Positions 10,346 through 21,131 of a stretch of 64,000 nucleotides of DNA are shown piece by piece. The stretch is taken from positions 69,126-133,125 of the forward strand of contig JAAGOF010000329.1 in the NCBI GenBank assembly GCA_010645155.1, given 5' to 3'. A model generated the notes under the pieces. It was not told where the DNA came from and made no database searches. It worked only from the letters and a program-made list of their open reading frames with translations. Position 1 is the stretch's first letter. Each line of letters starts with the position of its first letter. The position numbers were made by a program, and so were the translations under genes. Source of the stretch: Tigriopus japonicus (taxonomy: Eukaryota; Arthropoda; Copepoda; Harpacticoida; Harpacticidae).

Positions 10346-11420
10346 ATGGTGAACACTTGTGCTGCACCTGGTTGCAGGTCTGGCTATTGGTTAAGATACG
10401 GAGACCCAACTCCAGATCCACAGATCTCCATGTACAAGGTTCCAAGTGACCCGTTCAGCGAGTTTCAAGATATCTTTCGATCACGCCAAAGCCATCACGG
10501 AACCAGACAGAGGCTCGCTACTTCAGGAGCCCGACAAGCCCTTCAAATTCAAAAGGAGGAGGCTTAGTATGAGGCGTTCCTTGAGGATGAACGCTTAAAG
10601 TGCCTTGAGGATATCATGTTCAAGCTACACACCCTTGGCTTGCCAGAAGGCATCTCAGTCGTCAAAAAGTAAAACTGTCTCCTTTTTCCAAACATTGAGG
10701 AAAGAGGAACTAGCCAGATTAATATCTTGTTTCATCTAACAAATATTTCAAGATGGCACCTTTAAAATGCAAGTCCAAAACGTGATCTTCTCCCAATCCT
10801 CTGTTGCAAGTGTGACAACCCGAGATCGCATCAAATACTTATGGGAAATACCAAATATTTTGGCAGCCTTGAAGAGCTATGGAGAATACTTTAAAAAAGA
10901 CACAGCCTTAACCGAATCGTCCAAGACTTTCAAAAACGGTGGAACACGAACACGTGGAATTTTACATCAACAATATGGATAAACCATGGAAAGACACATT
11001 GAAGTTCCTGAAATTGATAAATAAGTGGTGAAAAGTGGTGAACACTAAAAGTGCCGTCCTTCACACACGAAAACGTGACCCATCCCGTGCTCCAATTTAT
11101 TCAGTTTAGGATGATGACTTGAAATTTCTTTCGAAATTTTCTTTTTGGATCTTTGATTGGAATTCGAAATTAGAAGGCCAGGGAAAAGAGCGACAAGGTC
11201 TTACATCTCCCACCATGCTTGCCCTGACTTTGTCCACCAAAACTCTCCAAGAATATGCCAAAGATATGTTACATAGGCATGAGATCCAAAATGTACTTTT
11301 TGGGAAATTTCAATCAGCCTGATTTGGTTGGTAAGGACAACTTTCGGGAGGTAATTATTTTACCTCTTACCGACAGATTCTAGAATCTGATAAGCCGTGG
11401 AGTGGAGAAGCTAATCTAAG
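10346..11420 (+). pseudogene. P-element-like transposase with THAP domain (decayed)
   Basis: The start MVNTCAAPGCRSGY followed by ISMYKVPSDP matches the N-terminal part of a THAP zinc finger (first Cys pair, then the hydrophobic-Lys-Pro motif); the distal Cys-X2-His pair is not evident. Further blocks in shifting frames include WKDTLKFLKLINKWWKV (10,985-11,035), RDPSRAPIYSV, RQGLTSPTMLALTLSTKTLQ and HEIQNVLFGKFQSA. The last part reads QLSGGNYFTSYRQILES (about 11,340-11,385). This order matches P-element/THAP9-type transposases, whose C-terminal signature is FQSD-GRFG-YRQxSGGNY. Several stops and frameshifts disable it. No P-type terminal repeats were identified. Confidence 0.75.
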
Positions 11421-11647
11421 TTTGATCATTGGTTTGATAATCATAACTTTTTTGTCACATCGAGAATCCTTTTCCAAAGAACTTATAAAAGACGCGATCT
11501 GTCATCACAACTGTGTGAGGGTGAAAGCCGGAAAACGAGCCAAATAACAAAACCATCCGGGGGAGGGGGGTCGAATCTCACCCTAATCTAAACCGGCTTT
11601 CAATGAAAACCACTTGTTTAGAAAATTCCTCAGATTGAATTCCCTAT

Positions 11648-12256
11648 CACGGCGTTCAATTGAGCTGTAGAAGTCATTTTTAAGTTCCAAAGACATTTGA
11701 AACCAGTTTTGAGGTGAAAAGACAATGCGACATATGTTACCGAGTTCATTTAATTAGGTCACGGGCCAAAAATTGATATAATGTCATTTAAAACTTACTC
11801 AAAAACATATTTATGAAATTTTCTTCGAGATAATTGTTAAACACACTTCGTTTGGTAGTGATTCAAAATATTGTTGTAATCTACTTAGCCGTTCAATTTT
11901 CAATGGCTATTTTCGAACACAATTCTCAAAGGACACAATCGGACATTTGTTCACCCCAATTAGAAGACGGGCTCAATAGATTGAGTCAATATTTCGGGTT
12001 CAAGCAACAATGAGACCAGCTTAGGAATAGGTGATAAGAAAAATTCAGAACATTGTTTTTAAACAAGTTTAAGGGACATTTTATCAATTTTTGGCCCTTG
12101 ACCTAATCAAGTTTAAGTGACATTTTATCAATTTTTGGCCCTTGACCTAATTAACCGACCTCGACTTCATATGCGGGGTTATCTTCTCACTCCAAAACTG
12201 GTCTCAAATGTCTTTGGAACTTAACACTGACTTTTCCAGCTCAATTAAACGCCGTG
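11648..12256. mobile_element. 4-bp-TSD inverted-repeat element, copy 1 (CMC/Chapaev-like?)
   Basis: The 609-bp element begins CACGGCGTTCAATTGAGCTG and ends with its imperfect complement; the arms match over about 150 bp. The target duplication is CTAT at 11644-11647 and 12257-12260. A second copy lies at 60599-63720 with its own 4-bp duplication, GAAA. The CAC terminus and 4-bp duplication resemble Chapaev-type members of the CMC superfamily, which is a tentative assignment. No transposase is present. Confidence 0.8.
12062..12152. repeat. 46-bp tandem duplication in the right arm
   Basis: Two consecutive units of AAGTTTAAGGGACATTTTAT onward, ending TTGGCCCTTGACCTAAT, differ by only a couple of bases. 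The related copy at 63.6 kb has a single unit, so the duplication is specific to this copy. Confidence 0.85.
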
Positions 12257-12510
12257 CTATGACAGTGTGGGCTGAACTAGGCTTGGGAATGGCTAGAACG
12301 AGAAAGTGGTTTTCGAACTACTCATCTCGCTAAAACAGTGGAAAACAACTTGTTTTGAACTGACTTCTCCACCTCACATTGCTAAAGGAAAAAGGGGATC
12401 TATTCTGAAACAAACGTTATTCGGCATTTTAGATTGATGTCCCTCAACATCCATCTGAGCCCTTGAAGCTCTTGCTTGTAGCTCTTGAAAACGTACAGTA
12501 TCACCAGCCA

Positions 12511-12623
12511 AGGTAAACTCCCCCAGCACTTATCTCCACCAGGGTAAAGGGTTAACTCCCCCAACAATCAACTCGTCCAATAGTGAGTTCCGCCACGGTA
12601 AACTCCGCCAGCACTTATCTCCA
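12511..12623. repeat. Short direct repeat GGTAAACTCCCCCAGCACTT
   Basis: A 26-bp motif at 12511-12538 recurs with one or two changes at 12597-12623, directly before the LINE B fragment begins. The sequence between repeats related CTCC-CCA words. No gene is seen from 12261 to 12622. Confidence 0.6.
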
Positions 12624-12972
12624 AGCTTCCAAATACTCTACAAGCTTGGACTTCATGATCTTCTTAAAGACCTTGCAATACTGGAAATCAGAGAAATGGG
12701 CCTATAATTACCAGGGAGTGACTAATCTCCGCCCTTAAAAATTGGAACGACATGAGCTACTTTTAGAGAAGTAAACTAAACTGGCCCTGATCTAAGATGC
12801 GACGCATCAAGCAGGAGAAAACAGGGTCAGGAATCTGTGAATATTTCATCAGAAATTGAGATGTCACACCATCAGGTCCAGAACTCGAGAGCTTTAAGCT
12901 CTTGATGGCCTCAAAAGCATGTTGATCTGTGACCACTAGATTCAATCGATTATCCTGACTATCAATGTGGGC
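12623..12972 (-). pseudogene. LINE family B reverse-transcriptase fragment
   Basis: The minus-strand reading IDSQDNRLNLVVTDQHAFEA, LKLSSSGPDGVTSQFLMKYS and FSCLMRRILDQG matches the pre-palm region of the longer copy at 50.7-51.1 kb. The following palm start (VVPIFKGG, NYRPISL) is decayed at 12700-12760. Both ends are abrupt. It is a non-functional piece of about 350 bp. Confidence 0.85.
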
Positions 12973-15130
12973 AAAAGAGGGCGTAGGTTCAAATCCCGCA
13001 GGGTTGAATTGAGTTGTCGAACGGAATCCTTTTGGCTCTTTTTGACAAAAACTAATATTGTGCAATTAATTTGGAAAAGGGACAATTCACTGATCCCAAT
13101 TTTGTTCCACTTATAATACTGACATTGTAAAAAAGTCTTTCAATCCGCCGAAGGTAGATTGCGGCCATCATTAATTCAAGGATGACTCAACCGAGGATCT
13201 GAACCCTCAACGGAAATAGTGCCATTCTCAAATTAGACGTTCTTCAGGCAACCCAAGCCAATCAAGTACGGTATGACGAATTCAGCTAGGGATTCTTGGG
13301 GCAAATAGCTAGAGGTGGGTCAGATCTTAAGCTTTGGTGTTCATAAATTTGAATTTTGTTATTCCAGGGAAAAGTTCTTTTTAGCTTAATCCCAAGTTAT
13401 TAAAGGACAAATTTTTAATCAAGCTCAGGAATTTTCGGCAATCTTTTATCACGTTTGTTGAGGGGTAAATCTAGGCTCCGACACATTCCTAGCCATTTGG
13501 CCTCAGCAATCCCCAGCTGAATTCGTCTGACCGACCTAATCCATTGTCATTGAGCAGGATTGGCCACGTTTGCCATTCAAAAGGTGATGAGATTATTGGC
13601 CTGCAAATTACATGACTTCCTTGTTTTGGTGGATTAACAACCATTTATATTTTGAGTATTAAGTTCCTTTTGCTATTCATAAGGTGATACCAGATTTCTT
13701 TTATTTGAAAAAATAACTTGAGCCTAAATTCTCATTGTTGCATCCAAATTACAATTCTAACAAAACTACAATATTCAGTCACCCATATTTGTTTTGCCAG
13801 TTGCTTCTCACTCACAACATTTGAAACACACCTCGTTACATCTTGAAACGTGATAAATTCATCTATGTAGTGTCTTTTAAGTGTGTTATTTAAATCATGT
13901 TCAGTCCATTTGGCTCGTGCCAGTACTCCTTCATCTGCTGCAACTCATGTTTGATGGCACACCCACCCTTTGATAGTGCAACAGCTTTAGTGAAAGGAGC
14001 AACTTTACATTCTAAGTTATTGTGGGATTCAGCATGGACCTCTAGAGATATGGACGTTGGTCGGAAGCCAGATTTGAATTTGCCTAACCGAGAGCAGGCC
14101 GATCGAAATGCAACTTAAGTGCTGGAATAATTCCTTAAAATGATGAATGAAACATTTTTTTTTCAAACTAAAGGACCATGTAACAGTTATAAGTGCATGA
14201 CTGGTTCAACCATTCATGCAAAAATGGTTTAAAAGTAAGTTAAACAATTATATTGTGAACTGTGTAGATGACACTTCATGCTTCCTTCTGTTTAAGTTGC
14301 TACTCTTGCTATTAATGTTGTCAGTGTTTAGGACACATGTAAAAAAAATTTGAGGGGTCTACTTATTGTCAATAGACTTTCCAACCTATGATCATGTTAA
14401 GATGTTTCAAATGAACAAAACTTGACTTAAAGTTCGTATTGGAATATGTTTCTAATGGGTAGTTATAGTCCAAAGGGCACACTTGTCTAGAAATAAAATG
14501 CATTCCCCAATAAATTATAAGTACATTTTTGCAAGTGCTTGATTGGTTCAAACTATCATAAGTACATAGTCTTTGAATTGATTATTGAGACCTAAAACAT
14601 GTTAAGTGAATCTTTATAATATTTGATGATGCTTAACTTCATGTGCTTATACTCCCAAGGAAGATAATTCTTTTAAATCTCCAAAACTGTCCTTTCTTAA
14701 AGTTGGTTTATTACATGGTAACCTCAAAAAGGGTTATTAAGACTTTGTTTTCCTTACTTAAAAATACAAAGAAAATGAGAACAATTGCTTGGAAAGGTGT
14801 TTTGGTAATTATTTTAAGTACATGTTGAAATGATTGATTTGAAATTGCACATCAATCATATTACTTTTCTGTAATTTTTGTTAAATTGATAAAACACATT
14901 CAAACTCAAAATTGGCTTTCCACTAAATTCCAAAGAAATGTTAGACCCAAAGCACAATTAATGGCAATTTGATATCAGTCAGATTATTTTGCCTACTTTC
15001 ATTTATGTTAATAACAAAACATTTAAACTCCAGACACATTTTCCAATAAATTCATTGTTTGAATCAAATTCATTGTTTCTATTTTGCAATTTAGTTCGAT
15101 TCGAGTTCGAGTTCAATTTAAAACGAGATA
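12973..15130. other. Long unassigned AT-rich region
   Basis: No open frame here contains recognisable domains. At 12976-13005 the plus strand contains GTAGGTTCAAATCCCGCAGG, which resembles a tRNA T-arm/B box, but no acceptor or anticodon arms can be drawn around it. From 13.3 to 15.1 kb the sequence is AT-rich with no paired terminal repeats that I could see. Confidence 0.4.
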
Positions 15131-15418
15131 GCATCGTAATGCTATCTCTGGACTTGAAAGTGCGATAGATCCAGCCGCACGTTTCAAATGCCTTCCCCAC
15201 TTTCAACTGGATATGCTCATCAAACTTTCCATCATCTTGGACGAGAATTCCTAAATCCCTCATGGACGAGACCTGCTCAATATCACAACCTCCATTGTCT
15301 TTGAGGGGAACATCTAATTTTGACGCCCCATACGTCATTGTGCGGAATTTCATCCCGTTCAATGCCATGTTACTCTGACCAACCCAAGAGTAGACTTTCT
15401 CCAAGTCCTCAACTAAAA
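15131..15418 (-). pseudogene. LINE family B reverse-transcriptase fragment
   Basis: The reading LVEDLEKVYSWVGQSNMALN, then GMKFRTMTYGASKLDVPLKD and SMRDLGILVQDDGKFDEHIQ matches the post-YADD part of LINE B at 49.9-50.2 kb. It is truncated at both sides and abuts the end of the gypsy integrase fragment. Confidence 0.88.
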
Positions 15419-15441
15419 AATCAGTTGTATGTAAAGACATT

Positions 15442-16150
15442 TTAAAGAGGCTTGTCAGCCAGACGTTTACTTCTCCAATAAATCTGCTGATTAGGTTGTG
15501 GAGGAATGTCAGGAGCGGGATCATTCATTGCATATTCTTCATCAACCAGCCTGGAAAAGGGTTTCAAGAAACGGCGGTTCCTGAGTAGAATTCTACCATT
15601 ATCCATTTGAATCATGTAAGATCTTTGGTTTGGGCGTATGGATTGAACAGTCCCTTTTTCGTTCCACAACTCAGTGATTGGGTGCTTGAGACGGGCTCGT
15701 TGGCCAACTGAAAGAAGTGAAAGAGGTTTAGCTTGCGTATCGAAGGTGACTTTCACTCTCTGGAATTCCTTTCTTCGAGCTTCTATGGCCTTATGTAAAT
15801 CAATAGGCGAGAGGGCCTCTGGAAGGGTTGGTAAGGCTCCTCTTTGGCGTCGACCTAAGAATAATTGAGATGGGGAAACACCATCTGCTCTGGGCATGTT
15901 TCTCCATGAGGCCAAAGCCTGAAGAAAATTACTCTGGTTACACTGGCATGCAATAAAGAGATTCTTCATTGACTTTACTGCACTTTCCGCCAAACCATGC
16001 TTTGAGGATTGTAGGGTGAGGTTAGCTCATGCGTAATACATGTATTGAGTTCTCGGCAGAACTCGTCGAACTCAGACCGGAATTGAGGACCTTCATTGCA
16101 ACGGACTTTGGTCGGCAATCCCCAATTAAGAAACCAATCCTTTAGGGTGG
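15442..16150 (-). pseudogene. Gypsy integrase, distal core and C-terminal domain
   Basis: On the minus strand the order is WFLNWGLPTKVRCNEGPQFR, SPYNPQS, HGLAESAVKSMKNLF, NMPRADGVSPSQLFLGRRQR, then a C-terminal domain with VGQRARLKHPITELWNEKGTV and MDNGRILLRNRRFLKP. This is Ty3/gypsy integrase from the second catalytic position onward. The second Asp appears as Asn in CNEGPQF, and a frame change lies at the PQS/HGLAE junction near 16000; the Glu of LAES is kept. With the pieces at 17.6, 19.4 and 21.1-22.4 kb it appears to form one dismembered minus-strand gypsy element. Confidence 0.85.
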
Positions 16151-16665
16151 AAATACACGGACAGGCGTAAGTGGCAGGCCAGCCATTTTTTCAGCCTGCC
16201 TGGCCGAATTCTGACCTACCCACCTGAAAAATGTAGCCTACCTGCAAGCCGGCTCATTTAGAAATTGTTCTAACATATGCCTGCCTGTTGGAGGTCATGA
16301 TCAAACAGTTGAAATTCAAAATGCCGGAACTAAAGAAAGGATATTGGGAAGTCTTAATTGACCGTGTATGACCGTGTATACCTGGCACTCCTTAAAAGAA
16401 GTGCATCCAAATGATCCATCTTTTTCAGTACTCATATTGCCGATGTAGTTCCCTTTTTTGATGCACACTGTGCCATTTCATGGGTATGATCACTACGGTA
16501 ATTGGCATACAACTACGGGTATAATAAGGGAGATCGGTAGATAAGCTTATTCAATGGGGACGACGATGTCCCCATTCGGTTGAGTCAAGATATAGTAGTC
16601 GACTTCTTTATTATCAACGAAATTCGATATTTACATCGTGGTGCTAACGCACCCCAATCGAGCAT
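16151..16665. other. Unassigned insertion inside the gypsy integrase
   Basis: The first half of the integrase core should lie between this point and 17560, but the sequence is unrelated. It includes a run of CCTGCCTG-type words (16180-16290). No end structure was found. It contains the 8-bp target site of the hAT-like element at 16674. Confidence 0.4.
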
Positions 16666-16673
16666 ATCAAGAG

Positions 16674-17519
16674 TACTGATGTGTTTCGAGTTGGAGTTTT
16701 GGCAGAGTTTTGCCATTTTGGTTTTTAGGGTCAAAAATCTGACCACAACTAAACTTTTCAACACGCAATAGACCTTATCTACCATAAAATATGGCAGCAC
16801 TGCTAACTCGAAATCCATTTTTATAACTGTCGATGAAACTCGTAATCGAACTAGTTCGAGTGTTGCCAAATTGGTCCCTGTTTAGGTCTTTTCAAAAAGT
16901 TCAATACAACCTTCCCTTTTTAACAGCGATAAACTTCCGAGTCAAAACTGGCAGCACTCCTGGTTCAAAACACATCACTAGGGCCCGGAAAAATATTTGC
17001 AAAAAAGTGACAAAATATCCAATATATATTTTCTTCAAAAGCCCAAAATATTTGGAAAAAAGCCGGATATTCAAGAAACATTTTTTTGACAAGGCCATTT
17101 TTAGGTATTTTTCCCTTTGTGCGCCGGATTTCCAAATTTGGTTTTGCTGAAATTGATGCATTTGGTCGTTTTTCGGGGCAAACTTGACATGGTATTGATT
17201 TAAACAATACAATTTTCAATTTGACTCAATAGATGGCGCACTTTTTTCGTATTTGACTGATTGTGAATGTCTAACCTTAGTTCAAATGTCATTTTGTAGA
17301 GATATTTGTATTTTCGGTTCATTTTGGAAAGGTTCTAGTGAGTCATTCATTTCTTTTCCTCAATTTTGCGCAAAATATTTTTTTGACTAGAAAATTTGAG
17401 AAAATATTGATTTTTTCCTTGAAACAGCCAAAATATTTAAAATATCGAGGAAAAGTGGAGAAATATTTTTAAAATATTTTATATTTAAAAAAAATATTTC
17501 CGGGCCTTACACATCACTA
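16674..17519. mobile_element. hAT-like non-autonomous element carrying a nested hAT
   Basis: The termini TACTGATGTGTTT and the complement of TAGTGATGTGTTT are flanked by an exact 8-bp duplication, ATCAAGAG, at 16666-16673 and 17520-17527. TAGNG-type termini with an 8-bp duplication indicate hAT. Its own sequence is only about 310 bp; the rest is a second element inserted 10 bp from its right end. Confidence 0.85.
16979..17509. mobile_element. hAT-like element nested in the previous one
   Basis: The termini TAGGGCCCGGAAAAATATTT and the complement of TAAGGCCCGGAAATATTT are flanked by CACATCAC at 16971-16978 and 17510-17517, an exact 8-bp duplication. The 531-bp interior is rich in AAATATTT words and has no transposase. 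The TAGNGCCCGG terminus is shared with the elements at 43308-44619 and probably 46077-46504. Confidence 0.88.
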
Positions 17520-17559
17520 ATCAAGAGGGGTTAATTAACCCCACAATTCACTGAATAAC

Positions 17560-17889
17560 CTAGGAGAAATGGATAATCCACACCTGTCGGAGAGGTTCCA
17601 CTTGTTGATTGGGTCGACGATTTTGACATTGTTCGCACGCATCAATTAGTGTCTTAATTGCATTATTCATGACTGGCCAGTAAAAGAGCTGTTGCGCAGC
17701 TTTTCGCGTCTTGACTAGTCCGGAATGGGGAATATGAAGAAGGCGGAGAATCTCACCTCGAGCTTGCTGGGGAATTACTATGCGCTCATTGTCGAGGAGC
17801 AACAAATTGGTATCCTTTAAGAGAGACAAACGATCCCAAACTGAGGAGTAAGGGCGAGCAACATGTTGTGGTGGCAAATCTTTTAGAGA
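17560..17889 (-). pseudogene. Gypsy integrase zinc-binding domain
   Basis: The minus-strand reading contains IVIPQQARGEILRLLHIPHS, then GLVKTRKAAQQLFYWPVMNN and LIDACEQCQNRRPNQQ. The His...His...Cys-X2-Cys arrangement of the integrase H2C2 finger is visible. The upstream part (LPPQHVARPYSSVWDRLSLL) continues across the pogo-like insertion at 17892 into 19397-19505. The catalytic core that should follow is displaced by other insertions. Confidence 0.85.
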
Positions 17890-17891
17890 TA

Positions 17892-19394
17892 CAGTCAACT
17901 CTCTATATAGTGAATTTCAAAAAAGCCACGCAATAATTCACTATATCGCGAGATTCACTATATAGAGAGACACGTTTTTTCATTTTCTCGACTCTCAAGC
18001 TCAACTTTAAATGATGTGTATGAATTGCAAAGCACCTTCTAAGCATTTTAATGACTTTAAAGCACAAAGGAATGCAGAAATATCAATAATAGGGTCAATA
18101 CGCAGTTTTCCGGCCTGGCTCACCTTGAAAATTCATTGTACTAGTTGATCTAAACAAACTTTTTGGACAAAATAGTGATGGTCCCTGGCCGAGAGATTGA
18201 CTTAAAAGCATATCAACTTTGTGTGTCTCCAGGCATTTAGAGGAACATTTGACCTTCATTTTCAACGAATAATCAAAACTGCATGATTTTTGTTGATGTC
18301 AGACTTCAATATACCAACATGTGGATCTGTGCTTGTGCTCATAGTTTACGTGCACGAGATCAAGACGACACAAAATAATCGTCTTGCCCCTAATCACGAA
18401 TATTTACTGTAGATCAAAGTCGGACAGGGTCAGGAAAGTGCCCATAATCAGGAAGTGAAGGTGGTGTTGTTGTTTACTTATTTTGTTTACTTCCGGTTTT
18501 GGGGTGAAACAAGGAATCCATGCAAAAATACTTCACAAATTCACAGCAAGAACAATTGGATTTTCAATTGAACCCCCTTTAATTCCACCCATGGTCCTCT
18601 GACAGAATTCACTATATCGAGAGACAAAATTCTAGCAAATTCACTATATCGAGAGTGATTTATGAAGTAAAGAATGAGTCATGCAAGGGGAGGTTTAAGT
18701 GATCTCTTCAAAAATGTTATCGCGGGCGGATGAAAAAAGAGAAAAGGCTTGTTCGTCAATGTAACATTTTGGCCAGTGCAAGGGTTTTCGCGTTTTACAG
18801 ACCGCCCTTATGACTTAGATGCTACAAAAAATGTCGAATTGCCAGTTTGGACATTTTGACTTTCGGTTTTGTAAGAATTTGCAAAATTATTCTATTGATT
18901 AAAAAATGGCAAGCACTTAAAAAAGACCTTTGATATTGAAGAGAAACACGTACAAAAAACGGCATTTTGTTTGATACCATGATGGTTTTGGAGCTTTACA
19001 ATACAAATCAGTGCTTATAACATCACTTACACTTGTACTTACCCAAAAAAGTGGCCTTTTGTTGAGAATTTTCTCGTGCAAGAACGAGCAAATAAAGTGG
19101 GCATTTTTTTCCAAAATCCTAACCAAAGGTGTTCAAACTTGCAATTCGACATTTTTAATGGCATCTAATTCGCAAGGGCGGTCTGTAAATTGCGAAAACC
19201 CTTAAACTGCCCAAATTCTCACGAGCCACCCACTGTTGCCAAACAAGCCTTTTCTCTTCTTTCATCCGCCCGCGATAAGATTTTTGAAGAGATCACTCAA
19301 ACCTCCCCCTGCAATCCTCATTGGTTTTCTGAAAAAAATTCACTATATGGAGAGATTCACTCTATCGAGTACTTGTTATATCGAGAGTTGACTG
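17892..19394. mobile_element. Pogo-like TIR element interrupting gypsy pol
   Basis: The ends CAGTCAACTCTCTATATAGT and the complement of CAGTCAACTCTCGATATAAC are flanked by TA (17890-17891 and 19395-19396). The TTCACTATATCGAGAG motif and variants recur near both ends and at 18607 and 18639. Terminal CAGT...CTCTCGATATA sequence with TA duplication is typical of pogo/Tigger-type elements. No transposase frame is recognisable in the 1.5 kb. The gypsy reading resumes on both sides, so this is an insertion. Confidence 0.8.
18606..19370. repeat. Imperfect long palindrome (arms about 240 bp)
   Basis: The left arm, 18606-18852, and right arm, 19134-19370, are inverted copies. They share the words GAGTGATCTCTTCAAAAATG (one change), TTATCGCGGGCGGATGAAA and AGAAAAGGCTTGTT, plus AAGGGTTTTCGC and ACAGACCGCCCTT. 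A spacer of about 280 bp separates them. The palindrome fills the right half of the pogo-like element, suggesting a foldback derivative rather than a simple deletion product. Confidence 0.8.
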
Positions 19395-19396
19395 TA

Positions 19397-19505
19397 TACC
19401 ATTTCGAACGGCGGCCACCACTTTTGGATAATCAGGGTCCTGATTCGAAGCTTCACGGATGAAGTGCAAGCTCGGGTCAGTAGAAATGGTTTCAAGGGTT
19501 GTGTG
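19397..19505 (-). pseudogene. Gypsy pol piece upstream of the integrase finger
   Basis: The minus-strand reading LETISTDPSLHFIREASNQD followed by PDYPKVVAAVRNG matches the linker that precedes the integrase zinc finger in gypsy elements. It is collinear with the frame at 17560-17889 once the TA-flanked insertion is disregarded. Confidence 0.6.
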
Positions 19506-19539
19506 GGCAATGATTTGGGGGAGGTGTTGTGTATCTGAA

Positions 19540-19725
19540 AATCGTGTCTGTGCTCTTTTTCATTCCTCGTTTTCTGCGTTCCTCCTTCCTATTTAAACCG
19601 TCCGTTCCTTTCTGAAAATATCCATTCTTCATCTTTATTCAATAGAATAAACTTATCCACCGTTCTCCTGGTTTCCCATGTTTTGTCGTAGTAGTTCATA
19701 ACAGTTCATAACGTGCAACGGAGGT
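19540..19725 (+). promoter_or_regulatory. LTR-like remnant with TATA-like and AATAAA motifs
   Basis: The segment has TATTTAAACC at about 19590 and AATAAAC at 19644, in an order expected of an LTR. It lies directly upstream of the CsRn1-like pol remnant. No paired LTR is preserved, so this is a weak call. Confidence 0.3.
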
Positions 19726-19737
19726 CAAATACGGAAC

Positions 19738-21015
19738 TTTTGATCGGGAGCTTTTGGCTATGCATCTGTGCGCCATTTTCGTCATTTTGTTGTAGGTCAA
19801 GATTTGGTTATACGTGTTTACCGACCATAAGCCCTTGGTGTCTGCCATGATTAAGAAGGGCGAAGCTGTTTCTGCTCGACAGCAAATGCATTTGAGTTTC
19901 ATCTCTGACTTCACCACTCGCATCGTCCATGTGAGCGGAAAACAGAATGTGGTTGCAGATGCATTATCGCGCGTATTCAATGTTATTCATCCTGCAGTTT
20001 CCCCACGACTTTTTCACAAAGCTCAAGAAAGAGACCCTGAAACTCCCCTTGTTAAAACATCCATCACGGGGTTGAGATTGGGAGTAGTCGAATTTGAACC
20101 GGGTATTCATCTATTGTGTGACCTAAGTTTGCCTCATCCTCGACCTTGGGTATCTGAATCCTTACGAAGTACAGTGTTTGATTCGATTCATGCAACCTCT
20201 CATCCAGGAATACGAGCTGGGAAGAGATTAATAAGCTTGAATTTTGTGTGGCATGGTTTAAACCGAGATGTGGCACATTGGACAAGGAATTGTCTGGCTT
20301 GTCAACAGGCCAAGGTGACGCGTCACACGTGGGCTCCTATTATGCCCATGGAGATACCCTCTGATCGATTTTCGGTTATTTACTTGGATATCGCGGGACC
20401 GTTGGAACCGTCACAAGGTCATCGACATTTGTTGACACTCATTGACCGATTTTCTCGGTCGACAAATCGACAAATCAAAGATTCGTTAGGAGCTCGTTTG
20501 GCCGGTTCTCAATGGTTCCATCATTTACCTTGAGTGTTATTGGGCATCCGGTCAACGCCAAAAGATGATTCAAGTTTTTTCCCGTCACAATTGGTACATA
20601 TATGGGACAAGTCTTCGTGTCCCTGGTGCAATTGGTTTGGTGTCTGATTTGACTATTACTCCTTCAACAATCTTTAAAAATCTCCGTTCTAATCTAAAAG
20701 AACTCCTGCCTCCACCCACGGTGTTTCATGGAAGTGCAAATTTGTATGTTCCAATGTCTCTTTTATCTTGTACCTTTGTCTGGCTTCGAACTGACCGAAC
20801 GAAAACTCTATTGGAATCTCCCTATGAAGGTCCTTATCGAGTTATTAGGAGAAGTCAAGTGTTTTGTTCTTGATATCAACATGAAATATCGCTCTGTTTC
20901 CATTGATCGTTTAAAACCAGTAATGTTGGAAAAAAAATCAATCGCCTCTAGTCTTCACAAGATCTGGACGAGCAGTACATGAACCTGAAAGATATCGACC
21001 CGGCTAATCCTGATC
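19738..21015 (+). pseudogene. CsRn1-like gypsy RNase H-integrase remnant
   Basis: RNase H: VKYGTFDRELLAMHLC, then VFTDHKPLVSAMIKKGE and GKQNVVADALSR. The integrase finger follows (SHPGIRAGKRLI, CLACQQAKVTRH) and then the core start DRFSVIYLDIAGPLEPSQGH and LLTLIDRFSR. The core then jumps to a region equivalent to VLLGIRSTPKDD and YGTSLRVPGAIGLVSD, so most of the catalytic core is deleted near 20455-20490. The C-terminal domain has YVPMSLLSCTFVWLRTDRTK, SPYEGPYRVIRRSQ, VSIDRLKPVML and a terminal FTRSGRAVHEPERYR. The SIDRLKP and RSGR endings are typical of CsRn1-type gypsy elements. Several frame changes; dead copy, and reverse transcriptase is absent. Confidence 0.82.
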
Positions 21016-21073
21016 TGGCCGGCGAGGTGTGGCATACTCGTGAACCGTCATCGTTTTGCACCTTAAGCTCAAT

Positions 21074-21131
21074 GTAGTTTTCTTACTTGGTTGTCTCGAA
21101 GAAAAATAAACCAGTTGTTAAGTTCACTAAT
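21074..21131 (+). other. Possible truncated 3' LTR of the CsRn1-like element
   Basis: Directly after the pol remnant the sequence starts TGTAGTTTTCTTACTTGG and includes AATAAACCAG, then runs into the opposite-strand gypsy protease. Without a matching 5' LTR this is only suggestive. Confidence 0.3.

Noticed and set aside
12976..13005. tRNA gene or tRNA-derived SINE suggested by GTAGGTTCAAATCCCGCAGG
   Set aside because: Only a T-arm/B-box-like stretch is present. The T stem pairs imperfectly and no acceptor, D or anticodon arms fit around it.
13190..13262. Minus-strand tRNA-like sequence around GGGTTCAGATCCTCG
   Set aside because: B-box similarity alone; a convincing A box and cloverleaf are missing.
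16585..17219. Overlapping 84-105-aa frames on both strands
   Set aside because: They cross the ends of two hAT-like elements and have no domain content.
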